The position numbers and the translations under genes were made by a program. This document shows positions 5,355 to 12,032 of a stretch of 12,032 nt of DNA, piece by piece (the first letter of the stretch is position 1; each line of letters opens with the position of its first letter). The notes beneath the pieces are model-generated. The model had not been told where the DNA came from. It did no database searches and saw only the letters and a list, made by a program, of their open reading frames with translations. The DNA is from Planctomycetaceae bacterium (lineage in GTDB: Bacteria; Planctomycetota; Planctomycetia; Planctomycetales; Planctomycetaceae): NCBI GenBank assembly GCA_020426125.1, contig JAGQQQ010000154.1:1-12032 (forward strand), read 5' to 3'.

Positions 5355-7799
5355 ATGTCTCCCGAGATTTATTCCGAAGTTGGATCGCTGCTCAAGTGGC
5401 TGCTGACCGCTGCATGGCTGCTTCCGTTGCTCGGCTTTCTCGTCGAGATTTTTGGCGGCTATTGGGCAGATCGAAAGAGTAAGGTTCCAGCCTATCTCGC
5501 CGTCGGTTGCATCGCGACCGGGTTTTTGTTGAGCCTGATTGCGCTGGGGACTTGGGTCGATGCCGCCGACATGAATCTCTGGGCGTTCGAAAGTGCAGGC
5601 CATTCGGCCGAACACGGCGAGGGCGCTGAGCATGGGGATGATCATGAGCACGCGACTGTCGCTGAACATGACCATGCCGATGCACACGACGAAGAACATC
5701 ATGAGCACGCTTCCGCTGACGAACACCACGGCAATGACCCCTTGAAAACTGCCTTTTCTGGCACCTTCTACCGTCTCGGGAAATTCGGGCGGTTGGATGT
5801 CACTCTCGACTGGTACATCGACGGTTTGACCGTCGCCATGTTCGCGATGGTGACTCTCATTGCCAGTTGTATCCACATCTTTGCGATTGGATACATGAGC
5901 GACGAACTAACCGAGCACTACGAAGACCATTTTGTCCATCTTCCCGGAGGACGACACTTCCATCGGCCCGGGCGTTTTTATCGGTTCTTTGCCTATCTCT
6001 CTCTGTTCTGTTTCTCGATGCTCGGACTTGTCCTGGCCGGAAACATCTTCCAGGTGTTTATCTTCTGGGAATTGGTCGGCGTCTGTTCCTACTTGCTGAT
6101 TGGCTTCTACGTTGAGCGGCACTCCGCGAGCACCGCCGCCAATAAAGCGTTTATCATGAACCGAGTCGGCGACTTCGGATTCCTGATCGGCTTGATGGTC
6201 ATCTGGACCTGGTTTGGCGTGTTCCAGTTTGCGAATACCGATCCGGCCCATGCGGATCAGGCTGGCCTCTTCCAGATGGTTCGCACGCACGACGGCACGC
6301 TCGTGACCGAAGGCGAAGGAATGGAGAAGACTGTCTCTCTGCAACATATCGAAGGAGAAGCACGCCCGAGTTCGATTCCCTACTGGCTATTGACTGTCGC
6401 GGGCCTAGGGATTTTCGCCGGCTGTATCGGCAAAAGTGCTCAGTTCCCCTTACAGACTTGGTTACCTGACGCGATGGAGGGTCCGACCCCTGTCTCCGCG
6501 CTGGTGCACTCAGCGACCATGGTCGCCGCTGGTGTGTACTTGGCCGCGAGGTTCTATCCCATGTTCACTCCCGAAGTGCTCTTGGTGATTGCCTACGTCG
6601 GCTGCATCACACTCTTCATCGGAGCAACGATTGCTCTCGTCGTCACCGACATTAAGCGAGTCCTCGCCTACTCCACGATCAGCCAACTGGGTTACATGAT
6701 GCTGGCTCTGGGAGTCGGCGGATGGATCGCCGGATTATTCCACCTCATTACGCACGCCTTCTTTAAGTCGTTAATGTTCCTTTGCTCGGGGAGCGTGATT
6801 CATGGCTGTCACCATGAACAAGAGATGACGAAGATGGGTGGGTTGTATAAGAAAATGCCGATTACCTGCTGGACAATGTTCGTCGGGGTCGTCGCGATCT
6901 GCGGATTGGCAATCCCGTTTGTGACATTGCCAGCCATCGGAGCGGTGGCTTTCTCCGGGTTTCATTCCAAGGACGCCATTATCGCCTCAGCGTTGACATT
7001 TTCCTCGCTGAATCCTGTGCACTCGCTGTTGTTCTATGTTCCGCTGATCACCGCTGGGATCACCGCTTTCTACATGTTCCGAATGTGGTTCATGACATTC
7101 TTTGGGAAGCCCAAAGACCACCATGTCTATGATCATGCCCATGAGTCCCCGACGGTGATGACGGCTCCGCTGTTGATCCTGTCCTTCTTTGCGATCTTTG
7201 TCGCGGTCGGGGGAGAAGCGGGGCCACTGGTGACGCTCTACGGAGCCGCCGAACCCGCCCACGTCGCGATGGGAGCCACAGACGCTGGGAACATCGGATT
7301 GAACCTCCCCAGCCACGAGCAGATTCATAACTTCCATGCCCAAGCGGGAATGGCTGCCTTATTGGTCGCGTTCGCAGGGACCTTGCTTGCCTACCTGTTC
7401 TACGCAAGCGGGGCAGTCGACCCCGGAACCGTGAAGCGACAGTTTGAATCTGTGCACGAGTTCCTGGTTGATAAATGGCGGTTTGATGTTCTGTATGACT
7501 GGATGTGGCAGCGGCCCGTGCATGTCGTCGCCAGTTGGTGTACGGCCTTTGACAAATACGTCCTGGATGGTTTGATCCACGGCTCGGCCAGTTCGGTCGT
7601 CAAGATCGCCCAATGGGATCGAAAGTTTGACGAAGCGGTCGTGGACCGGTCCGTGAACGTCCTTGGCGAGGTGACGATGTCCGTGGCGAACTGGTTCCGC
7701 GGCTTGCAAACGGGACAGCTTCGACAATACGTGATGCTGATCGCCGTCAGCGTGGTGTCCCTGTTTGTGTTGGTGTTTATCTTCTTCCCGGGGCAGTAG
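5355..7799 (+). CDS. nuoL: NADH-quinone oxidoreductase subunit L, with His-rich loop insertions
   Basis: NuoL is the distal antiporter-like proton channel and carries the long lateral helix along the membrane arm. The channel motifs are intact: Glu239 in FWELVGVCSYLLIGFY, Lys360 in GKSAQFPLQTWLPDAMEGPT, TDIKRVLAYSTISQLGYMM (431-449) and HAFFKSLMFL (467-476). The C-terminal region (about 690-800) is compatible with the lateral helix and final membrane helix. At 814 residues it is about 200 longer than E. coli NuoL (613). The excess includes residues 83-125 (13 His, 15 Asp/Glu) between the first two hydrophobic segments, a second insert at 183-207 with five His, and a long hydrophilic stretch at about 294-340. 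The start ATG 5355 has GGTGAG five bases upstream. There is no frameshift, so the inserts are real coding sequence. Confidence 0.95.
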   Translation: MSPEIYSEVGSLLKWLLTAAWLLPLLGFLVEIFGGYWADRKSKVPAYLAVGCIATGFLLSLIALGTWVDAADMNLWAFESAGHSAEHGEGAEHGDDHEHATVAEHDHADAHDEEHHEHASADEHHGNDPLKTAFSGTFYRLGKFGRLDVTLDWYIDGLTVAMFAMVTLIASCIHIFAIGYMSDELTEHYEDHFVHLPGGRHFHRPGRFYRFFAYLSLFCFSMLGLVLAGNIFQVFIFWELVGVCSYLLIGFYVERHSASTAANKAFIMNRVGDFGFLIGLMVIWTWFGVFQFANTDPAHADQAGLFQMVRTHDGTLVTEGEGMEKTVSLQHIEGEARPSSIPYWLLTVAGLGIFAGCIGKSAQFPLQTWLPDAMEGPTPVSALVHSATMVAAGVYLAARFYPMFTPEVLLVIAYVGCITLFIGATIALVVTDIKRVLAYSTISQLGYMMLALGVGGWIAGLFHLITHAFFKSLMFLCSGSVIHGCHHEQEMTKMGGLYKKMPITCWTMFVGVVAICGLAIPFVTLPAIGAVAFSGFHSKDAIIASALTFSSLNPVHSLLFYVPLITAGITAFYMFRMWFMTFFGKPKDHHVYDHAHESPTVMTAPLLILSFFAIFVAVGGEAGPLVTLYGAAEPAHVAMGATDAGNIGLNLPSHEQIHNFHAQAGMAALLVAFAGTLLAYLFYASGAVDPGTVKRQFESVHEFLVDKWRFDVLYDWMWQRPVHVVASWCTAFDKYVLDGLIHGSASSVVKIAQWDRKFDEAVVDRSVNVLGEVTMSVANWFRGLQTGQLRQYVMLIAVSVVSLFVLVFIFFPGQ
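5601..5729 (+). other. His/Asp/Glu-rich loop coding segment in nuoL
   Basis: This encodes NuoL residues 83-125. I count 13 His and 15 Asp/Glu among 43 residues, in repeated E-H, D-H and H-H pairs, between two hydrophobic segments. The codons for His are mixed (CAT and CAC), so this is not a simple DNA tandem repeat. The composition resembles metal-binding loops of zinc or nickel transporters; metal binding itself is inference. Confidence 0.8.
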
Positions 7800-7856
7800 G
7801 CCCTTGTCGGGAAAAGATGTTTTGACTTGAGTGACTAAGGCAACCTTCCGGAAATT

Positions 7857-7870
7857 GGCTCAGGCGAGCC
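7857..7870 (+). other. Small hairpin between nuoL and nuoM
   Basis: GGCTC-AGGC-GAGCC is a perfect 5-bp stem with a four-base loop in the 95-base gap. It has no following T-run, so it is more likely an RNA stability or spacing element than a terminator, or chance. Confidence 0.25.
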
Positions 7871-7894
7871 TTCAATTCCTTACAGCGAAATATC

Positions 7895-9496
7895 ATGTCG
7901 AACGACGCTATTCTCCTCTCCGCAACGATCTTCCTGCCCGCGATCGCCGCGTTGTTTCTGGCCGGATTTGATAAGAAGGCGGTTGAAGCGATGCGGATGT
8001 ACACGCTCGCGGTGACCGTCATTGTCTTTGGCCTGACGATCGCGGTGTTGGGGCGTTTCGACGCGAGCAACGGCGACATGCAGATGCTGGTGAAGGCCAG
8101 TTGGATTCCCACTTGGAACATCTATTACCAGTTGGGAGTCGACGGGATCAGCATGACGCTGGTGCTGCTGACGGCATTCGTCTTTGTTCTGGCGGCAATG
8201 GCCTCCTGGAGCATCAAAGACAAGGTCAAAGGGTACTTGATGCTCTTCCTCATCCTCGAAACCGGGGTTCTGGGGGTCTTTCTCTCGCTCGACTTCTTCC
8301 TGTTCTACGTCTTCTGGGAAGTGATGCTCTTGCCGATGTACTTCCTTATCGGCGTCTGGGGTGGTCCTCGTCGAGAGTACGCTGCGATCAAGTTTTTCCT
8401 GTATACCCTCTTCGGTGGGGTTCTAATGCTCATCGCGATGTTGATGTTCTACTTCAACAGTGCGGGATCCGAACTGGCCGGAGGGGAAAGCGTCTTTGAC
8501 TTGCTGACGCTTATGAAGATCGCCCAGGCGGGTCAATTCAATCAGCAGATTCAGATCATCGCGTTTGTTCTGTTGTTTATTGGATTCGCGATCAAGCTGC
8601 CGTCCTTTCCAGTCCATACCTGGTTGCCCGATGCACACGTCGAAGCCCCCACGCCAATTTCGATGATCTTGGCCGGGATCCTGCTGAAGCTCGGCGGATA
8701 TGGCATCATCCGAATTGCGATGCCCCTGTGTCCCTACGGCACTCAGTACGCAGCCTACGCTCTCGTTGCTCTGGGCGTGTTCAGCATCATCTACGGAGCC
8801 TTCGCCGCGATGGCTCAGACCGACTTTAAGCGTCTCGTCGCCTACAGTTCGGTGAGTCACATGGGATACGTCCTCGTCGGCCTCGCCGTCTGGAAAATCA
8901 ACGAAAGCGGGGCGACTGTCGGAATTAACCACTGGCAGATGGGTCTCTCCGGAGCCATGTTCCAGATGCTGGCCCACGGCGTCTCCTCCGCCGGGATGTT
9001 CTTTATGGTCGGCGTGGTCTACGACCGGGTTCATCACCGCGACCTGAACAAGTTCGGCGGCCTGATGCAAAAGATGCCCCATTACAGTGCCTTGGCTGTC
9101 GTGATCTTCTTCGCTGGTCTTGGTCTCCCGGGGCTATGCGGCTTTATTGGGGAAGCCTTCGTCGTCTTGAGCACCTGGAACTTCAGCCCCTTGCTCGCCA
9201 TCATCGCAGCCTCGGGCGTGATCCTGACCGCTGGTTACATTCTCTGGACAGTTCAGCGCGTCTATCTCGGACCCGAGTATAAAGGCCCTCACGCGGAGGA
9301 CCTGACTCCAATTAACGGACGCGAAGCGACGATCGGCTGGATCATCGCAATTTTTGCGGTGGTGTTGGGCGTTTATCCGTACATGATGCTCGGAATGATG
9401 GAAACGTCCGTTGAAAAGCTGACACAAGACTTGGCTGCTGGATACAACGCATCGATGGATCCCGCTGCCGAGTCTGTGACAAGCGTTTCCGAGTAG
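7895..9496 (+). CDS. nuoM: NADH-quinone oxidoreductase subunit M
   Basis: NuoM is the middle antiporter-like proton channel of complex I. Key elements are present: Glu142 in FYVFWEVMLLPMYFLIGVWGG, Lys234 in FAIKLPSFPVHTWLPDAHVE, Lys265 in GILLKLGGYGIIRIAMP, KRLVAYSSVSHMGYVLVGL, and the late FIGE motif after GLGLPGLCG. At 533 residues it is close to the family norm (509 in E. coli), with no large insert, unlike NuoL. The start ATG 7895 begins MSNDAILLSATIFLPAIAAL. No clear Shine-Dalgarno precedes it, but no better in-frame start exists. In a sampled stretch (8132-8460) CTG makes up 7 of 21 Leu codons, matching the first half of nuoN but not its second half. Confidence 0.95.
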   Translation: MSNDAILLSATIFLPAIAALFLAGFDKKAVEAMRMYTLAVTVIVFGLTIAVLGRFDASNGDMQMLVKASWIPTWNIYYQLGVDGISMTLVLLTAFVFVLAAMASWSIKDKVKGYLMLFLILETGVLGVFLSLDFFLFYVFWEVMLLPMYFLIGVWGGPRREYAAIKFFLYTLFGGVLMLIAMLMFYFNSAGSELAGGESVFDLLTLMKIAQAGQFNQQIQIIAFVLLFIGFAIKLPSFPVHTWLPDAHVEAPTPISMILAGILLKLGGYGIIRIAMPLCPYGTQYAAYALVALGVFSIIYGAFAAMAQTDFKRLVAYSSVSHMGYVLVGLAVWKINESGATVGINHWQMGLSGAMFQMLAHGVSSAGMFFMVGVVYDRVHHRDLNKFGGLMQKMPHYSALAVVIFFAGLGLPGLCGFIGEAFVVLSTWNFSPLLAIIAASGVILTAGYILWTVQRVYLGPEYKGPHAEDLTPINGREATIGWIIAIFAVVLGVYPYMMLGMMETSVEKLTQDLAAGYNASMDPAAESVTSVSE

Positions 9497-9539
9497 TCGG
9501 AATAACGTTTTCGCTGCCTTAGAGTTAGATACTATTGTC

Positions 9540-9570
9540 GTACGTACTGAAGACGTTTTGACGTCCACGT
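9540..9570. other. Palindrome cluster between nuoM and nuoN
   Basis: The 95-base gap contains the 8-base palindrome GTACGTAC (9540-9547), a 5-bp hairpin GACGT-TTTG-ACGTC (9552-9565), and four ACGT tetramers within 29 bases. It ends 21 bases before the nuoN start. A regulatory role cannot be shown. Confidence 0.3.
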
Positions 9571-9591
9571 TTAGCAGAGACGAAGACCTCC

Positions 9592-11283
9592 ATGTCCGTT
9601 AATGAGATTATCGAACACGCTCTGAAAGGCGAAATTCTGCCGAGATCGGTGCAGATTTTCGGACCAGAGATTGCGCTCTGCCTCACGATTCTGGCTCTGC
9701 TATTCGTGCGGATGTTCGAAATCCATCGTCGACTGCCGACGAATCTCGTGGCATTGCTGGGGGCGCTGATCGCGTTTCTCGGCGTGTTCTCACAATTTAT
9801 GTACGTGAAAGGGGGGTCGGAGATCCCCGCAATGATGGCCCTGTTCCAGGCCTGGGGACTCACCCCGGAGGGCGTTGGCGAAGTTGGTCCTTATTTTACG
9901 GGGCTGCTCGTTCATGATCAGTTCTCTGTGTTTTTCCGACTCGGCTTGTGCCTGTTTCTTGTACTGATGATCGCTTTGACCGTTCTGAGCGGCATCCCAG
10001 ACTCAGAAGATGGCCAAGATTTTTACACGCTGCTTATCGGTTCGAGTGTGGGTATGATGCTCGCCTGCGGGGCGAATCATCTGCTGACTTTGTTTCTCGC
10101 CGTCGAGATGATGAGCGTTCCAAGCTATGCGATGGTCGCCTTCCAGAAGGGCCGTCGACAGGCCAGTGAGGCGGCGCTCAAGTATGTGATCTACGGAGCC
10201 GGAGCCGCCGGCGTCATGCTCTACGGCCTCAGCCTCGTGGCTGGAGTCTTGGGGACGGCATCGATGCCGGAACTTGCCGCTCAGGTGTCAACCGCATTCG
10301 CTGGCGGATCCTTTGTGTTAACCAATCCGGTGGCCGTCACACTTGCTTTGGGGATCTTAATGGTCCTCGCTGGTCTGGCCTTCAAGTTGTCACTGGTGCC
10401 GTTCCACTTCTGGTGCCCGGATGCTTTCGAGGGAGCCGCCGCTGAAGTTGGTGGATTCCTGTCGGTGGCGTCGAAGGCAGGAGCTTTTGCTCTGCTGGTG
10501 CGGTTCTGCATTGCTCTGACCGGAAATCCCGATCCGTCGCTGGCGGGGCTGAACCTGAGTCTGGGGATTGGCCTGGGGGTCGCGGCGGCTGTGACGGCGA
10601 CCTTTGGTAACCTGGCGGCTTACTCACAGAAGAATATGAAGCGTCTACTGGCCTACAGTACGATCGCCCATGCCGGGTACATGCTGATGGCGGTCTCCGC
10701 CCTGGTGATTATTCGCGGAGCCAACCCCTCCGGAGTGCCGGGACTGACTTCCGCCGGGCTGGATGCGGAAGCCCGCCGGTGCCTCGAGGCCCTGCTGTAC
10801 TACCTGGCGGTGTACCTGTTCATGAATCTGGGGGCCTTTGCAATTGTGGCCCTGATTCGTAATCAGATCTTCAGTGAAGAGATCGAAGACTATCGCGGCC
10901 TGGCCGGGGAAGCCCCCGTGCTGTGTGTCTGCATGCTGATCTGCCTGTTCAGCCTCGTGGGTCTGCCCCCGCTGGGCGGGTTCTGGGCCAAGCTGGAAAT
11001 CTTTGCTTCGCTGTTCCAGGCGGGCCGCGTGCACTGGTTCATGTGGGTGGTTCTCGGAATCGCCGCCGTGAATACCGTGTTCAGCCTGTTCTATTACATG
11101 CGGGTGCTGAAATCGATGTTCCTGACCGAGCGTCCCGTGGGAGCCCGTTCCGCACTGGTTCCATTCCGTTCCGCTCCGGGTCTGTATGTGGTGATGGTTT
11201 CGGTTCCCGTGCTGCTGCTGGGTGTCCTGGCAGGTCCGTTGAGTCAGACGGCCAATAACGTGGCCCGCATTCTGCTGCGGTGA
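9592..11283 (+). CDS. nuoN: NADH-quinone oxidoreductase subunit N, compositionally mosaic
   Basis: NuoN is the antiporter-like proton channel nearest the quinone end of the membrane arm. Family motifs span the whole length: NHLLTLFLAVEMMSVPSYAM (162-181, with Glu172), AALKYVIYGAGAAGVMLYG (194-212), Lys265 in AFKLSLVPFHFWCPDAFEGA, Lys295 in FLSVASKAGAFALLVRF, NMKRLLAYSTIAHAGYMLM (348-366) and GLPPLGGFWAKLEIF near the C terminus. At 563 residues it is longer than the E. coli protein (485). The start ATG 9592 has only weak purines upstream. The reading frame is intact, but codon use changes sharply near codon 283 (position 10,440): CTG is 17 of 45 Leu codons before and 40 of 45 after. The second half therefore resembles the downstream gene more than the upstream nuo genes. 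Confidence 0.95.
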   Translation: MSVNEIIEHALKGEILPRSVQIFGPEIALCLTILALLFVRMFEIHRRLPTNLVALLGALIAFLGVFSQFMYVKGGSEIPAMMALFQAWGLTPEGVGEVGPYFTGLLVHDQFSVFFRLGLCLFLVLMIALTVLSGIPDSEDGQDFYTLLIGSSVGMMLACGANHLLTLFLAVEMMSVPSYAMVAFQKGRRQASEAALKYVIYGAGAAGVMLYGLSLVAGVLGTASMPELAAQVSTAFAGGSFVLTNPVAVTLALGILMVLAGLAFKLSLVPFHFWCPDAFEGAAAEVGGFLSVASKAGAFALLVRFCIALTGNPDPSLAGLNLSLGIGLGVAAAVTATFGNLAAYSQKNMKRLLAYSTIAHAGYMLMAVSALVIIRGANPSGVPGLTSAGLDAEARRCLEALLYYLAVYLFMNLGAFAIVALIRNQIFSEEIEDYRGLAGEAPVLCVCMLICLFSLVGLPPLGGFWAKLEIFASLFQAGRVHWFMWVVLGIAAVNTVFSLFYYMRVLKSMFLTERPVGARSALVPFRSAPGLYVVMVSVPVLLLGVLAGPLSQTANNVARILLR

Positions 11284-11332
11284 CAAGTCCTCTGCCGCAG
11301 TCCCTCCAGGCAGCGTGAATCCGAATCACAGA

Positions 11333-11348
11333 GCCAGCTGCGGCTGGC
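11333..11348 (+). other. Hairpin between nuoN and the downstream gene
   Basis: GCCAGC-TGCG-GCTGGC is a perfect 6-bp GC-rich stem with a four-base loop, about 50 bases after the nuoN stop and 25 bases before the next start. There is no T-run, so intrinsic termination is not supported. It could attenuate or protect the transcript. Confidence 0.3.
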
Positions 11349-11357
11349 ACAGAGATC

Positions 11358-11365
11358 AGAGAAGG
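11358..11365 (+). promoter_or_regulatory. Shine-Dalgarno site of the small helical-protein gene
   Basis: AGAGAAGG lies seven bases before GTG 11373 and supports that GTG as the start. Confidence 0.5.
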
Positions 11366-11372
11366 TCCATCC

Positions 11373-11825
11373 GTGGGAAGCAGCACTGAACGTAATGCGG
11401 AACTGAACGGGCTGCTGATCGACCTGGGACGCAGCCTCCTGCAGTATGTGGGAGAAGCGTGGCCGTGGATCAACGACGATGCGGATGCGGCGGCCCGGCG
11501 GCAGACGATCCGTGGCCTCGTGGCACGGCAGCAGGAGTGTGCCGCGGCACTGGGACGTCTGCTCGATCAGCGGGACTGGCCGGTCGATAACGGTGCGTAT
11601 CCCACGGAATACACCGACCTGCATTATGTTTCGCTCGATTATCTGCTGGCGGAACTGGTGCGGCATGAATCGGCCGTGCTGAGCGAAATTCAGGGCGCAC
11701 GTTCCATCTGCAGTGGCGACGAAGCAGCTGATGTTCTTCTGGCCCAGGTGGCCGAGAGTCAGCAGGCAATCGTCGCGGAACTGACTGAGCTGGCCAACGG
11801 CAAATCGGTCACTCCCGCCGCCTGA
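11373..11825 (+). CDS. Hypothetical all-helical protein downstream of nuoN
   Basis: I do not recognise this 150-residue protein. It has no signal peptide or membrane segment, so it is probably cytoplasmic. The sequence suggests four amphipathic helices: about 8-34, 42-66, 82-109 and 115-141. A Pro/Gly/Tyr-containing turn (DNGAYPTEYTD) separates the second and third. That layout resembles small ferritin-like or DUF2383-like four-helix bundles. No full di-iron motif is visible: helix three has ELVRHE, but the matching ExxH of helix four is absent, so an iron function is not supported. The start is GTG 11373, with AGAGAAGG upstream. It lies 89 bases after nuoN on the same strand and may be co-transcribed. 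Leu codons are mostly CTG (15 of 20), like the second half of nuoN. Confidence 0.7.
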   Translation: MGSSTERNAELNGLLIDLGRSLLQYVGEAWPWINDDADAAARRQTIRGLVARQQECAAALGRLLDQRDWPVDNGAYPTEYTDLHYVSLDYLLAELVRHESAVLSEIQGARSICSGDEAADVLLAQVAESQQAIVAELTELANGKSVTPAA

Positions 11826-11844
11826 GCCTGTCTGCCATCGCAGT

Positions 11845-12032
11845 GTGAATGCCGGGCAGGGAAGTCTGTCGCCTGCCATCCGGAACAGCCGGCTTTCGGC
11901 GAGTAATCCGAAAGCTGTCCTGGACGAAACACTGGTGCCGGCAGAGGCTGGGCCTTCGTCCGGGCGATGGCGACAACAGGTCGATTGCCTGGGTTCCTCG
12001 CTGCAGCCCGAGGACCGGCAGGCCAGTCGCTG
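11845..12032 (+). CDS. Possible 5' part of a gene running off the window
   Basis: From GTG 11845 the frame stays open to the window edge (62 full codons). It has mostly G/C-ending third positions and CTG as the usual Leu codon, like the preceding gene. The product begins MNAGQGSLSPAIRNSRLSAS and is Ser/Pro/Gln-rich, with no recognisable domain so far. There is no clear Shine-Dalgarno, and an ATG frame from 11849 is also open to the edge, so the frame choice is uncertain. It starts 19 bases after the preceding stop. Confidence 0.3.
   Translation, partial: MNAGQGSLSPAIRNSRLSASNPKAVLDETLVPAEAGPSSGRWRQQVDCLGSSLQPEDRQASR

Noticed and set aside
9506..9535. TACTAT (9530-9535) as a promoter for nuoN
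   Set aside because: The bases at the -35 distance match consensus poorly (at most 3 of 6).
10645..11286. A 213-residue minus-strand frame opposite the end of nuoN
   Set aside because: It is rich in His, Gln and Gly, as expected from the antisense of CTG- and GCC-rich membrane-protein codons. It has no ribosome site, and nuoN explains the sequence.
11244..11879. A 211-residue minus-strand frame across the small helical gene
   Set aside because: It overlaps the end of nuoN and the whole of the plus-strand gene at 11373-11825. The latter has a ribosome site and helical periodicity; the antisense frame has neither.
1..12032. CRISPR array, insertion sequence, prophage, toxin-antitoxin or defence system
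   Set aside because: I saw no regularly spaced direct repeats, transposase or integrase motifs, terminal inverted repeats or defence-type domains. The tRNA at the window start has no visible attachment-site repeat or integrase beside it.

Overview
The window looks chromosomal and probably comes from a member of the Planctomycetota. This is inferred from protein style: a secreted SxDGxxW-type beta-propeller protein, a secreted DUF1579-like protein, and a NuoN with a CPDAFEGA-type segment. No taxonomic marker gene is present.

Layout. Positions 2-75 hold a tRNA-Val(GAC) on the minus strand with a good sigma70-type promoter just upstream of it (87-115). Positions 76-471 hold no convincing gene. 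A secreted five-bladed-propeller, glycosidase-like protein lies on the minus strand (472-2004). It diverges from a small secreted DUF1579-like protein on the plus strand (2215-2754), and both genes have near-identical, strong Shine-Dalgarno contexts. A 246-base leader then precedes a plus-strand run encoding the membrane arm of respiratory complex I: nuoH (3001-4302), nuoJ (4302-4946), nuoK (4966-5286), nuoL (5355-7799), nuoM (7895-9496) and nuoN (9592-11283). After nuoN come a small helical protein of unknown function (11373-11825) and a possible gene start that runs off the window (11845-12032).

How the genes work together. NuoH forms the quinone-site foot of the membrane arm, NuoJ and NuoK link it to the pumps, and NuoN, NuoM and NuoL are the three antiporter-like proton channels. 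NuoI, which in many bacteria sits between nuoH and nuoJ, is absent here: nuoH and nuoJ overlap by one base. NuoA and the peripheral-arm subunits are also not in the window, so they must be encoded elsewhere or lie beyond it.

Points that stand out. (1) Leucine codon use changes abruptly inside nuoN near 10,440: CTG supplies 17 of 45 Leu codons before and 40 of 45 after, and the CTG-rich style continues downstream. This suggests a recombination junction or an assembly join. (2) Very His/Asp/Glu-rich loops are inserted in NuoL (13 His in 43 residues), with smaller ones elsewhere in NuoL and in NuoJ. (3) The nuo cluster lacks nuoI. I see no CRISPR array, transposase, phage gene or defence system. 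Apart from the nuoN junction and the His-rich loops, the window is ordinary core metabolism.
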